64,000 nt of DNA from JAWKIW01 sp046331175. GTDB taxonomy: Bacteria; Actinomycetota; Acidimicrobiia; Acidimicrobiales; Acidimicrobilacustridaceae. Below the pieces are notes generated by a model. That model made no database searches. It saw only the letters and a program-made list of their open reading frames with translations, and was not told the origin of the DNA. The translations under genes and the position numbers were made by a program. The stretch covers positions 62,001-126,000 of the forward strand of contig JAXLRI010000010.1 of assembly GCA_046331175.1 (NCBI GenBank). The letters are read 5' to 3'. Positions 17,557-27,081 of this stretch are shown one piece after another (position 1 is the stretch's first letter; every line of letters begins with the position of its first letter).

Positions 17557-19128
17557 TCAGCGGCACTCGACGCCCGGCGGCGCCTCGGGGATCTGGGCCG
17601 GGACCGACGAGGTGGTGACGCTCAGCGGGATGGTGGTGCTGACCGCCTCCTCGGGCGAGGTCTGGGGCAGGTCGGCACCCTGGTTCGGCAGGTACTGCTT
17701 GAAGTCCTCCAGCGGCCGGGGCGTGGCCCGCAGACCGGTGAAGTCGGACCCGAGCAGGAGGGCCACCGTGGAGTCGCCCTTGTTCATCGGACCCTCCTCG
17801 ATGGGCACGTCGAGGTCGAGGTAGCGGGCCAGGACCACCGCCGCCAGCTTCTGGTTCGGGTTGGCGTAGCGGATGGTCGTCCTGGCGTTGCGGAACGAGG
17901 TGTCGTCGCGCCACTCGGTGACCGTGAACCCGGTGGTGTTCAGCTGGTCGCCCACCTGCCGGGCGAACCCGTTCTTGCCGGTGCCGTTGCGGACCTCGAC
18001 CCGGATGGTCTTCAGCACGTTCACCATCGGGTTGTTGCCGCGGAAGATGTCGAAGATCGGCTGGGCCTCGCCCTCCTGGAGGTAGAGGACCGCGGCCGCC
18101 CCGGCCCAGCCTTCACGGGCCGGCGGCGTGAACACCTCGAGGGTGTCGGGGTCGAAGTCCTGCAGCTGCTGGCCCAGCTCGACGAGCTGCTTGCCGGTGA
18201 TGCCGCTGTCGAGCAGCACGTTCTTCTGCCCGACCTCGATCAGCTGGTTCAGGGTGAAGGGGTTGCGGGCGCCCTGTGAGATGGCCTTCTTCAGCGCGGC
18301 CCGGATGAACTCCTGCTGGCGGCGCACCCGTCCGAAGTCGGACGAGGGGTCCTCGGTCCACACGCCCCGGTCGTCCTTGGTCTCGAAGTGGCGGGAGCGG
18401 GCGAAGGCGAGGGCCTGATCGGCGTCGAGGAGCTGGCAGCCGGGCGTGTACTGGAACAGCCCGGTGTTCTGGTCGCGCGACGGCCACGGGAAGTAGATGG
18501 GCACGCCGCCGATGGCGGTCACGAGCTGCTTGAAGCCGTTGAAGTTGACCTGGACGTAGTGGTTGATCGGGATCCCGAAGTCGTTCTGGATCGTCTCGAT
18601 CAGCCGCTGCGGCCCCCCGCTGGACAGTGCGGTGTTGATGCGGCCCTTGGGGCCGTTCGGTCCACCGATCGGCACCCACAGGTCGCGGGGGAACGACAGC
18701 ATCCACGCCTTCTTGGCGCTGGGATCGACCCGCAGCACCATGATCGTGTCGGTGTTGAGGGTGGCGTCGCGGCCGACCAGCACCGGGTCGTTCGGGTCGA
18801 GGCCGGCGTCGTCGTCGACGCCGACCAACAGGAAGTTGGTCGGCTCCGACGGCGTCGACTGCTGGATGATCCCCTGGCCCAGCTGGATGCGCTCGATGTC
18901 GGACACCTGGCGCTTCACGTAGGTGAGCCCGCCGGCGCCGACCAGGCACACCAGCACCACGAGGATGTTGAAGGTGATCAGGAGCCGCTGGCCCCACGTG
19001 CGGTGCGGCCGGCGGGTGCGGCGCGCCGATCCACCGCGGCGTTGCCGCGTGGGTTCGGGGACCTCGGGAGGGGCTCCACCGGGGCTGGGCTCCGCCGACG
19101 ACGAGCCTCCGGCGCTGGGCGCGCTCAC
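17557..19128 (-). CDS. LytR-CpsA-Psr (LCP) family wall-glycan ligase with LytR C-terminal domain
   Basis: The 523-residue protein has a cytoplasmic Pro/Arg-rich N-terminus, one membrane helix (about 49-70) and an extracellular LCP domain. The domain shows FLLVGVDDD, TDTIMVLRVDP, the conserved arginine in SFPRDLWV, and FARSRHFETKDD plus a following GRVRRQQEF. After it comes a LytR_C domain with VEVRNGTGKNGFA. LCP proteins transfer undecaprenyl- or decaprenyl-linked glycans to peptidoglycan. This is the likely last step for a glycan made by neighbouring genes. The GTG start lies 7 bases after a TAACCT box. Confidence 0.9.
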   Translation of the reverse strand: MSAPSAGGSSSAEPSPGGAPPEVPEPTRQRRGGSARRTRRPHRTWGQRLLITFNILVVLVCLVGAGGLTYVKRQVSDIERIQLGQGIIQQSTPSEPTNFLLVGVDDDAGLDPNDPVLVGRDATLNTDTIMVLRVDPSAKKAWMLSFPRDLWVPIGGPNGPKGRINTALSSGGPQRLIETIQNDFGIPINHYVQVNFNGFKQLVTAIGGVPIYFPWPSRDQNTGLFQYTPGCQLLDADQALAFARSRHFETKDDRGVWTEDPSSDFGRVRRQQEFIRAALKKAISQGARNPFTLNQLIEVGQKNVLLDSGITGKQLVELGQQLQDFDPDTLEVFTPPAREGWAGAAAVLYLQEGEAQPIFDIFRGNNPMVNVLKTIRVEVRNGTGKNGFARQVGDQLNTTGFTVTEWRDDTSFRNARTTIRYANPNQKLAAVVLARYLDLDVPIEEGPMNKGDSTVALLLGSDFTGLRATPRPLEDFKQYLPNQGADLPQTSPEEAVSTTIPLSVTTSSVPAQIPEAPPGVECR

Positions 19129-19135
19129 GGGCGGC

Positions 19136-19141
19136 AGGTTA
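19136..19141 (-). promoter_or_regulatory. -10 box of the LCP gene (leaderless)
   Basis: Minus-strand TAACCT, then 7 bases, then GTG at 19128. Confidence 0.5.
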
Positions 19142-19201
19142 CCAACGCCTCGTCGCCTCCCGGCATCGCCCCGTCACGACCCCCCTCCGCGAGCCCCCAT
19201 C

Positions 19202-19254
19202 CCGAACTTTGGAGGATCCGCGTCACCCCTTGACGCGGATCCTCCAAAGTTCGG
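19202..19254. repeat. Perfect 24-bp inverted repeat, probable terminator
   Basis: Arms 19202-19225 and 19231-19254 are perfectly complementary around a CCCCT loop. The core reads CTTTGGAGGATCCGCG, clearly less GC-rich than the surroundings. It follows the acyl-CoA dehydrogenase gene (stop at 19293, minus strand) and precedes the LCP gene, so termination is the simple role. The perfect match and unusual composition also fit a dispersed palindromic repeat or protein-binding site. Confidence 0.8.
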
Positions 19255-19292
19255 AGGGCGGGGGTCGCGGGCGGCGGGCCAGGGTCGGAGGG

Positions 19293-20453
<1,161 letters not shown>

Positions 20454-20551
20454 GGGCGGCTTCCTCCTGGATCGAGGCGCCTCGGGGGCGGGTGGGACGT
20501 CCGGCGGCGGCGGGCCGGAGCCTTCGGACGAGGTCGGGCCGACGGCGATCG

Positions 20552-20557
20552 TACGCT
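20552..20557 (+). promoter_or_regulatory. -10 box of pabB (leaderless)
   Basis: TACGCT, then 6 bases, then GTG at 20564. Confidence 0.4.
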
Positions 20558-20563
20558 GGCCCG

Positions 20564-21613
20564 GTGCCCGCCAGCCCACCCGCCGCTGCCGCGCTCGCCG
20601 TCGTCGGCGGCCGGCTGGCCACCGACCTGGTCGACGTGACCACCGATCTGGCGGCCCTCGACTCGTCGGGGTTCTGGGCCGTCGTCCTGCCCTTCGAGGG
20701 CGCCCCCGTGTGCGCCCGGTTCGCCACCGTGCGCCCGGCCCGGCCGTGGCCGGGTCCGCCGTGGCACGGCCCCGACCCCGACGCGTGGCGTTCGAGCCTC
20801 GACCGGCCCGCCTTCGAGGCCGGCGTCGACGCCATCCGTGCCTCCATCGCCGCCGGCGACGTCTACCAGGTCAACCTCACGCGGCGGCTGTCTGCGCCCC
20901 TGCCGGTGGCCCCGACCGGGTCGACCACCGACATCGCCGCCCTCGGTGCCGCGCTCGCCGTCGGCAACCCCGCCCCCTACGCGGCGGTCGTGCGCCTCCC
21001 CGACCACGGCGTCGCGGTGGCGTCGGCGTCGCCCGAGCGGTTCCTCGCCCGCCGCGGCGACGAGGTGCGGTCCTCGCCGATCAAGGGCACCGCCGTCGAC
21101 GCCGCCGGGCTCCTGCCCAAGGACCGGGCCGAGAACGTGATGATCGTCGACCTGGTCCGCAACGACCTCGGGCGGGTCTGCGAGTGGGGCACCGTCGAGG
21201 TCCCGGCCTTGTGCGCCGTCGAGGAGCACCCGGGCCTGGTCCACCTGGTGAGCACGGTCTCGGGCCGGCTGCGGCCGGGGCTCGGCTGGGCGGCGGCGCT
21301 CGACGCCACCTTCCCACCGGGGTCGGTCACCGGGGCGCCGAAGCTGGCGGCGCTCGACCACATCGCCCGCCTCGAGCCGGTTCCCCGTGGCCCCTACTGC
21401 GGCGCCATCGGGTGGGTCGACGCCGACCGCGGCGAGGGCGACCTGAACGTGGCCATCCGGACGTTCTGGATCGACGACGGCGAGCTGCACCTCGGCACCG
21501 GGGGTGGGATCACCTGGGGGTCCTCGCCCGGCGGCGAGTGGGCCGAGACCGAGCTGAAGGCCCGCCGGCTCCTGGCCGTGGCGTCGGGGCGGCCGGCGCG
21601 CTCGCCCCGCTAG
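20564..21613 (+). CDS. pabB: Aminodeoxychorismate synthase component I
   Basis: The 349-residue protein is a chorismate-binding enzyme with SSPIKGTA, IVDLVRNDLGRV, HLVSTVSGRL and FPPGSVTGAPK in the expected order. It lacks most of the N-terminal subdomain of full-length PabB/TrpE (about 450-500 residues), as in short PabB forms. It aminates chorismate toward p-aminobenzoate for folate. Assignment to PabB rather than anthranilate synthase rests on the adjacent pabC and the KGT motif. The glutaminase partner is not in the window. The GTG start is placed by the TACGCT box 6 bases before it. Confidence 0.87.
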   Translation: MPASPPAAAALAVVGGRLATDLVDVTTDLAALDSSGFWAVVLPFEGAPVCARFATVRPARPWPGPPWHGPDPDAWRSSLDRPAFEAGVDAIRASIAAGDVYQVNLTRRLSAPLPVAPTGSTTDIAALGAALAVGNPAPYAAVVRLPDHGVAVASASPERFLARRGDEVRSSPIKGTAVDAAGLLPKDRAENVMIVDLVRNDLGRVCEWGTVEVPALCAVEEHPGLVHLVSTVSGRLRPGLGWAAALDATFPPGSVTGAPKLAALDHIARLEPVPRGPYCGAIGWVDADRGEGDLNVAIRTFWIDDGELHLGTGGGITWGSSPGGEWAETELKARRLLAVASGRPARSPR

Positions 21614-21652
21614 CACCGGCGGGACCGGGACGGGCCGTGGGACGATCGCGGC

Positions 21653-22552
21653 GTGCCCCCCACCCCCGTGCTGTGGCTCGACGGCCGGCTCGTCGCCGTC
21701 GACGACGCCCACCTCTCCCCGCTCGACCACGGTGTCACCGTGGGAGACGGGGTCTTCGAGACGCTCAAGGTGCTCCGCGGCGAGCCGTTCGCCCTCGGCC
21801 GGCACCTGCGGCGGCTCCGGCGGTCGGCCGCCGGTCTCGGGCTCGAGGTCCCGCTCCCGGACGACGCGGTGCGCGCCGCGGTGGCCGAGGTCCTCGCCGC
21901 CAACGGGCTCGGGGCCTCGCCGCTCGGCGGTGGCGCGGCTCCACCCGGGGGTGGCGACGATGGCCTGGAGCCGCCGATCGGCCGGCTTCGGATCACCGTC
22001 ACGGGCGGCATCGGCCCCCCGGGGTCGGACCGTGGCGACGCCCCGCCCACCGTGCTCATCACCGCCGCGCCGGCCGCTCCTGCGCCGGCGGTCGTCGACG
22101 TCGTGACCGTCCCCTGGCGCCGCAACGAGCACTCCGCGGTGGCCGGGCTGAAGACCACCTCCTACGCCGAGAACGTCGTCGCACTGGCCCGGGCCCGGGC
22201 GCAGGGAGCGGACGAGGCGATCTTCGCCAACACCGCCGGCGACCTGTGCGAGGGCACCGGCAGCAACGTGTTCGTGGTGCACGACGGCCTGATCCTCACC
22301 CCACCCCTCTCCTCTGGCTGCCTGGCCGGCATCACCCGCGAGCTGCTCGTCGAGGTGGTGCCGGTCGAGGAGCGCCCGCTCCCCCTCGACGCCCTTGGCC
22401 AGGCCGACGAGGCGTTCCTGACCTCGAGCACCCGCGACGTGGTGCCGATCGCCCACGTGGACGGCCGACGGCTTCCCGCCGCACCCGGGCCGATCACGGC
22501 GGCGGCCGCCCGTGCGTTCGCCGATCTGGTGGGCCGCGACCTGGATCCCTGA
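21653..22552 (+). CDS. pabC: Aminodeoxychorismate lyase (class IV aminotransferase)
   Basis: The 299-residue PLP enzyme has DHGVTVGDGVFET near the N-terminus, the probable PLP lysine in GLKTTSYAENV, and CEGTGSNVFVV followed by SGCLAGITRE. It splits 4-amino-4-deoxychorismate into p-aminobenzoate and pyruvate. It follows pabB by 39 bases, which decides between lyase and branched-chain aminotransferase. A glycine/proline-rich insertion of ~25 residues sits around residues 86-110. The GTG start is inferred; it has no obvious box of its own, as expected for a second gene. Confidence 0.87.
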   Translation: MPPTPVLWLDGRLVAVDDAHLSPLDHGVTVGDGVFETLKVLRGEPFALGRHLRRLRRSAAGLGLEVPLPDDAVRAAVAEVLAANGLGASPLGGGAAPPGGGDDGLEPPIGRLRITVTGGIGPPGSDRGDAPPTVLITAAPAAPAPAVVDVVTVPWRRNEHSAVAGLKTTSYAENVVALARARAQGADEAIFANTAGDLCEGTGSNVFVVHDGLILTPPLSSGCLAGITRELLVEVVPVEERPLPLDALGQADEAFLTSSTRDVVPIAHVDGRRLPAAPGPITAAAARAFADLVGRDLDP

Positions 22553-22592
22553 GATCGCCCGAGCCGGCGACCCGGGCGTGGGCCGGCGCCCG

Positions 22593-22991
22593 TCAGCGGG
22601 TGGTCGAGCCGACCGGGGCGCCCTCGGTTGGCCGGGAGCCCGCACCGTCCGCCCGGGCGTCGGCACCAGCAGCGAGGGCCGCCATCACCTGACGGCGGTG
22701 GATCCGGCGCCCCGCGAGGCCGGCGCTCACGCCGACCACCATGCCCAGCAGCCCGAACCAGAAGCGGCTCGAGGCCGATGCCCCGCACGCCTGGCCGATC
22801 GCCACCTGACGATCGTCGCCGCCGGTGGCGACCAGCTCGAACGGTGGCGGGCCGCACTCGACGGTGACGGCCGGGTCGTCGGGCGCGGGAGCGTCGTACG
22901 GGAGCGTCGCCAGGATGCAGCCCCCGACGAAGAGGGCGAAGCCGACGACCATCAGCAGGAGGGCGGGGAGGCGTCGGAGGCGCTGGCGCAC
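22593..22991 (-). CDS. Hypothetical membrane protein with two helices
   Basis: I do not recognise a family. The 132-residue product has two hydrophobic segments (about 9-28 and 76-94) around an outer loop with three cysteines. The C-terminal tail after RRIHRRQ is cytoplasmic-like. The GTG at 22991 was chosen because a TACCAT box ends 6 bases before it; a GTG at 23009 would add six residues. It is convergent with pabC and downstream of birA on the same strand. Confidence 0.55.
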   Translation of the reverse strand: MRQRLRRLPALLLMVVGFALFVGGCILATLPYDAPAPDDPAVTVECGPPPFELVATGGDDRQVAIGQACGASASSRFWFGLLGMVVGVSAGLAGRRIHRRQVMAALAAGADARADGAGSRPTEGAPVGSTTR

Positions 22992-22997
22992 CCGGCG

Positions 22998-23003
22998 ATG
23001 GTA
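22998..23003 (-). promoter_or_regulatory. Possible -10 box of the small membrane protein gene
   Basis: Minus-strand TACCAT, then 6 bases, then GTG at 22991. Confidence 0.35.
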
Positions 23004-23094
23004 CGGCACCGACCCCCACCATCCCCGAACCGACCGGCGGCGGGCGGGGTCGCGGGGTGGTCGATCGGTGGTCGATCGGCGGTCGAGCTCGACC

Positions 23095-23907
23095 TCAGCG
23101 AGCGGCGCGCAGGTGCACCACGTCGCCGGCGGTGACCTCGACCACGGCCCCGTCGGCGGTGCGGACGAGCAGGTGCCCACCGTCGGTGATGTCGACGGCT
23201 TCCCCCTCGACGGTCCCCTCGGGCAGCTCGGCCCGGACGGCGCGACCGATCGTGGCCGACAGCTCGCGGTAGCGGGCCAGCACCGCGGCGCGCCCGTCCT
23301 CACCACCGTCGACCAGCAGCCCGTACCAGTGCTCGAGGCGCACCAGGAGCGCCGGCAGCAGCACGGCGCGGTCGACCGCCTCCCCGGTGATGTGGTTGAG
23401 CGCCACCGCGATGTCGGCCAGCTCGGGCGGCAGCTGCTCGGGCCAGGTCACGTTGAGCCCGAGGCCGACGACGAGGGCGTCGAGCCGGTCGCCGTCGAGC
23501 ACCGCCTCGGCGAGGATGCCGGCGAGCTTGCGGCCCTCGAACCGCTCGCCCCCCACGACGGTGAGGTCGTTGGGCCACTTGAGCAGCGGCTGCACGCCCG
23601 CCACCTGGTGGCAGGCTTCGCTGGCGGCGATCCCGACCACCGTGCTCACCAGGTGCACCTGGGCGAGGGGGAGGGTGGGCCGCAGCAGGATCGACAGCAG
23701 CAGCGACGAACCCGCCGGGGCCGCCCAGGTGCGATCGAGGCGCCCGCGCCCGGCCGTCTGCTCCTCGGCCACCTCGACCAGGCCCTCCGGCGCACCCGCC
23801 CGCGCCGCCTCGAGCAGGTCGCTGTTGGTGGACCCGGTGCGGGCCACCCAGCGGACGTCGGTGAAGCGGGTGCCGCTGAGCGCGGCGTGGACGGCATCGA
23901 GCTCCAT
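23095..23907 (-). CDS. birA: Biotin-[acetyl-CoA carboxylase] ligase
   Basis: The 270-residue enzyme has RTGSTNSDLL, the biotinyl-AMP loop TAGRGRLDRTW, LLKWPNDLTV and GLGLNVTW, all classic BirA motifs. There is no N-terminal DNA-binding domain, so it is a monofunctional (group I) ligase and not a repressor. It attaches biotin to the carboxyl-carrier lysine of the carboxylase encoded divergently ~145 bases away. The ATG follows a TAGGCT box by 8 bases. Confidence 0.94.
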   Translation of the reverse strand: MELDAVHAALSGTRFTDVRWVARTGSTNSDLLEAARAGAPEGLVEVAEEQTAGRGRLDRTWAAPAGSSLLLSILLRPTLPLAQVHLVSTVVGIAASEACHQVAGVQPLLKWPNDLTVVGGERFEGRKLAGILAEAVLDGDRLDALVVGLGLNVTWPEQLPPELADIAVALNHITGEAVDRAVLLPALLVRLEHWYGLLVDGGEDGRAAVLARYRELSATIGRAVRAELPEGTVEGEAVDITDGGHLLVRTADGAVVEVTAGDVVHLRAAR

Positions 23908-23915
23908 GGCCGGCG

Positions 23916-23921
23916 AGCCTA
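23916..23921 (-). promoter_or_regulatory. -10 box of birA (leaderless)
   Basis: Minus-strand TAGGCT, then 8 bases, then ATG at 23907. Confidence 0.5.
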
Positions 23922-24038
23922 GGCCCGTCGGTCCGGGCGTCCGGACGGTCGGCCACCGCCTGCGCAGGCGGGCGGCGACCGCCGCGTGGACGCCGCAGAC
24001 GGGCCGGCGACAAATGGCACGGGGGCCCGCCGATGCCC

Positions 24039-24044
24039 TAGACA
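24039..24044 (+). promoter_or_regulatory. Possible -10 box of the carboxylase alpha gene
   Basis: TAGACA, then 7 bases, then GTG at 24052. The last base departs from TANNNT. Confidence 0.3.
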
Positions 24045-24051
24045 GAGGGCC

Positions 24052-25827
24052 GTGCTGACCAAGGTCCTCATCGCCAACCGCGGCGAGATCGCCGTGCGTG
24101 TGATCCGCGCCTGCCAGGAGCTGGGCATCGCCTCCGTGGCGGTGTACTCCGACCTCGATCGAGACGCGCTGCACGTGCGCCTCGCCGACGAGGCCTACGC
24201 CCTCGGCGGCCAGACGGCGGCCGAGAGCTACCTCAACACCGACAAGATCCTCGAGATCATCGAGCGGTCGGGCGCCGACGGCGTGCACCCCGGCTACGGC
24301 TTCTTCTCGGAGAACACCGACTTCGCCCGGGCCATCACCGCCAAGGGCGTCACCTTCATCGGCCCCCCGCCCGAGGCCATCGAGGTCATGGGCGACAAGG
24401 TGTCGAGTCGCATCGCCGCCCAGGAGTCCGGCGTCGAGGGCGTGCCCGGCACCACCGAGTTCCTCACCTCGGCCGACGAGGTGGTCGCCTTCGGCGAGGA
24501 GCACGGCTGGCCCGTCGCCATCAAGGCGGCCTACGGCGGCGGCGGCCGCGGCATGCGCGTCGTGCAGACCGCCGACGAGGCCGCCGGCGCCTTCGAGTCG
24601 GCGCAGTCCGAGGCGCTCAAGGGCTTCGGACGCGACGAGTGCTACGTCGAGCGCTACCTCACGTGGCCCCGCCACATCGAGATGCAGATCATCGGCGACC
24701 AGCACGGCAACGTCGTCTGGGTCGGCGAGCGCGACTGCTCGGCCCAGCGCCGCCACCAGAAGCTGGTCGAGGAGAGCCCCGCCGCCGCCTTCCCCGACGA
24801 GGTCCGCCAGGCCATGGGCGAGGCGGCCGTGAAGGTCGCCAAGGGGTGCGGCTACTACAACGCCGGCACCGTCGAGTTCCTGTACCAGGACGGCGAGTTC
24901 TACTTCCTGGAGATGAACACCCGCCTGCAGGTCGAGCACCCCGTCACCGAGCTCGTCAGCGGGCTCGACCTGGTCGCCGAGCAGATCCGGGTCGCCTCCG
25001 GCGAGCCGCTGTCGTTCACCCAGGACGACATCGAGCGCCGCGGCCACGCCATCGAGATCCGCATCAACGCCGAGGACCCCGCCGGAGGTCGCTTCCTGCC
25101 GTCGCCGGGCCGCATCTCCACCATCGTCCCGCCGCAGGGCTTCGGCACCCGCTGGGATGGCGGCTACGAGTCGGGCGACGAGGTCAGCCAGTACTACGAC
25201 AACCTCGTCGGCAAGCTGATCTGCTGGGGTCACGACCGGCCCACGGCCATCGCCCGCACGCTGCGGGCCCTGCGCGAGTTCCGGATCGAGGGCATCGCCA
25301 CCACGATCCCCGCCGACATCGCCATCCTCGAGCACCCCGACTTCCAGAACGCCGAGCACTCGACCAAGTGGGTCGAGGACCGCCTCGACCTCTCTGGCGT
25401 CGGCGCCGCCCCGGCCCCCGCCGAGGCCGACGAGGACGCCGAGGAGAAGGTCCGCCGCGACGTCGACGTCGAGGTCAACGGCCGCCGCTTCAACGTGAGC
25501 CTGTGGGTCCCCGCGTCCTCGCTGGTCGCACCGACCGGTGGTGGCGGCGGAGGCCGCGCCGGGGCGCCCCGCCCGCGGCGCGGCGGCTCGGCCGGCGGCG
25601 TCAGCGCGGCCGGGTCGGGCGCCGTCACCGTGCCGATGCAGGGCACCATCGTGAAGGTCCTCGTCGAGGTGGGCCAGGCCGTCGAGGCCGGTCAGCCGGT
25701 CTGCGTGCTCGAGGCCATGAAGATGGAGAACCAGATCAACGCCGACAAGGCGGGCACGGTCAGCGAGGTCAAGGTCGCCCCCGGCGACTCGGTGAGCTCC
25801 GGCGACGTCGTCATCGTCATCGAGTAG
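24052..25827 (+). CDS. Acetyl-/propionyl-CoA carboxylase alpha subunit (biotin carboxylase plus BCCP)
   Basis: The 591-residue protein has biotin carboxylase domains (KVLIANRGEIAVRVIRACQE at the start, ATP-grasp loop AAYGGGGRGM, EMNTRLQVEHPVTE) up to about residue 450. A Gly/Pro/Ala-rich linker and a C-terminal biotinyl domain follow, with EAMKMEN carrying the acceptor Lys557. It carboxylates biotin with bicarbonate and ATP; a separate beta subunit, not in the window, moves the carboxyl group to acetyl- or propionyl-CoA. Context (biotin ligase next door, methylmalonyl-CoA mutase 4 kb away) is compatible with the propionyl-CoA role. The GTG was chosen because family N-termini begin at this point. 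Confidence 0.92.
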   Translation: MLTKVLIANRGEIAVRVIRACQELGIASVAVYSDLDRDALHVRLADEAYALGGQTAAESYLNTDKILEIIERSGADGVHPGYGFFSENTDFARAITAKGVTFIGPPPEAIEVMGDKVSSRIAAQESGVEGVPGTTEFLTSADEVVAFGEEHGWPVAIKAAYGGGGRGMRVVQTADEAAGAFESAQSEALKGFGRDECYVERYLTWPRHIEMQIIGDQHGNVVWVGERDCSAQRRHQKLVEESPAAAFPDEVRQAMGEAAVKVAKGCGYYNAGTVEFLYQDGEFYFLEMNTRLQVEHPVTELVSGLDLVAEQIRVASGEPLSFTQDDIERRGHAIEIRINAEDPAGGRFLPSPGRISTIVPPQGFGTRWDGGYESGDEVSQYYDNLVGKLICWGHDRPTAIARTLRALREFRIEGIATTIPADIAILEHPDFQNAEHSTKWVEDRLDLSGVGAAPAPAEADEDAEEKVRRDVDVEVNGRRFNVSLWVPASSLVAPTGGGGGGRAGAPRPRRGGSAGGVSAAGSGAVTVPMQGTIVKVLVEVGQAVEAGQPVCVLEAMKMENQINADKAGTVSEVKVAPGDSVSSGDVVIVIE

Positions 25828-25842
25828 CACCCGCCGCTCCGC

Positions 25843-25950
25843 ATCCTCGGGCACCTGCCCCACCTCGGGCACCTGCCCCACCTCGGGCAACGGCCCCACC
25901 TCGGGCACCCGTCACACCTCGGGCAACGGCCCCAGCTCGGGTGCGTTCCC
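25843..25950. repeat. Six tandem copies of a degenerate 18-bp repeat
   Basis: Copies start at 25843, 25861, 25879, 25897, 25915 and 25933. The unit is CACCTCGGGCAMCKGCCC; the CTCGGG core is kept in all six, and the right half alternates between ACCTGCCC and AACGGCCC types. The array starts 16 bases after the carboxylase stop, in a 273-base gap. I see no gene in it. It may act in termination, bind a protein, or be a variable-number repeat. Confidence 0.8.
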
Positions 25951-26100
25951 CATCACGCCCCCGCGTGACCACCGACGCACACCGCCGACGGGGTGCCTCG
26001 GTCGGCGATGCGAGGCCGGTCCTGCGGAGGCCGGCGGGACGGCGACGACCAGGGCGACGGGGCACCCGACGACCGGGGCGACGGCCCGGGAGCGCCGCGG

Positions 26101-27081
26101 TCAGCGGGTGCGGACGATGATGGTGCCGCCGGCCTGGTCGTGCCACGCCCGCCGCAGCGGATCGAACATGGCCGACAGGTAGATGACGTACTGGGTCATC
26201 GAGAACGGGAACGGGGCGGCGGCCGCCGCCGCCGGGAAGAGGCTGCGGATGGCGGCCTGGCTGGGCGTCGGCTTCTCGCCGTCGAGGTAGCGGGCGCAGC
26301 GGATGCCGACCACCCACATGGCGAAGGTCTGTCCCGTCCACGACAGCGCCACGATCTGGTAGATCGCCAGCGAGACCACGAACGCGGCCAGGACCCACAC
26401 CGGGGTCTCGACCGAGTCGACGGGTTGGTTGGCCAGCGTCTCGGCCCCGGTGACCCCGATGTAGACGAGCATCACGGGGAACAGGCAGAGCAGGGAGTCG
26501 ATGGCGAGGCCGAGGGCGCGCTGCCAGATGTCGGCGAGCGCGTTGGGCCCCGTGGCCGGGAAGTCCTCGAGGGTGGGGGGCGTCGGTGGATCCTCGGGCT
26601 CGGTCGCCGGGGCGCCGGGCTCGGAGGCACCAGCGTCTGCGCCCCGCGGTGCTGGAGGGTGCGCACCCGCCGGACCGGACGGCGGCGCCTCACGGCCGTC
26701 GAGCGTCGAAGGACCCGACGGACCCAGCGGGCCTGGCGGACTCGGCGGACCTGGTGGTCGACCGTGCGGACCGGGAGCAGGCGTCGGAGCGTGCCCTGGG
26801 TGGGCCGGGCCCACCGGTGGGGGTCCGGTCGGCGGGCCGGGGCGCGGGCCGACCCGCTCGGCTCCGGGCGCCGGCGGGGCCCCGTGGGCCTGCACGCCGC
26901 CCGCCATGGGCGGTCCTGGCGGCGCCTGCGGCTCGGGCAGCCGCGGCGGGAACGGCGCGGGGCGCACCGGGCCTCCTGGCGGAGCGCCCGACCCGGTCGG
27001 CGCCGGGCCGCCCGCGGACGCCGGCTCGGGGTGCGAGGCGGGACCGGGACGTGCGGCCTCGCCGGGCTCACTCGGCGGCAT
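26101..27081 (-). CDS. RDD-family membrane protein with long proline-rich N-terminus
   Basis: The 326-residue protein has about 170 residues of Pro/Gly/Ala-rich sequence followed by an RDD domain: WQRALGLAIDSLL (Arg and Asp), a second helix around VWVLAAFVVSLAIYQI, and GQTFAMWVVGIR, then a helix before the C-terminus with RRAWHDQAGGT. RDD proteins are small membrane proteins of mostly unknown, possibly transport-related, function. Proline-rich cytoplasmic tails are common in actinobacterial members. It overlaps the end of the LpdA-like gene by 14 bases. Confidence 0.75.
   Translation of the reverse strand: MPPSEPGEAARPGPASHPEPASAGGPAPTGSGAPPGGPVRPAPFPPRLPEPQAPPGPPMAGGVQAHGAPPAPGAERVGPRPGPPTGPPPVGPAHPGHAPTPAPGPHGRPPGPPSPPGPLGPSGPSTLDGREAPPSGPAGAHPPAPRGADAGASEPGAPATEPEDPPTPPTLEDFPATGPNALADIWQRALGLAIDSLLCLFPVMLVYIGVTGAETLANQPVDSVETPVWVLAAFVVSLAIYQIVALSWTGQTFAMWVVGIRCARYLDGEKPTPSQAAIRSLFPAAAAAAPFPFSMTQYVIYLSAMFDPLRRAWHDQAGGTIIVRTR

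Noticed and set aside
23057..23085. Short GGTCGATCGG-type repeats downstream of birA
   Set aside because: Three imperfect copies of ~10 bases in a GC-rich gap; too short to separate from chance.
25829..25908. PEVGQV-like peptide repeats as start of a minus-strand protein
   Set aside because: The frame continues antisense through the carboxylase gene before reaching birA in frame; the hexapeptides are a by-product of the 18-bp DNA repeat.
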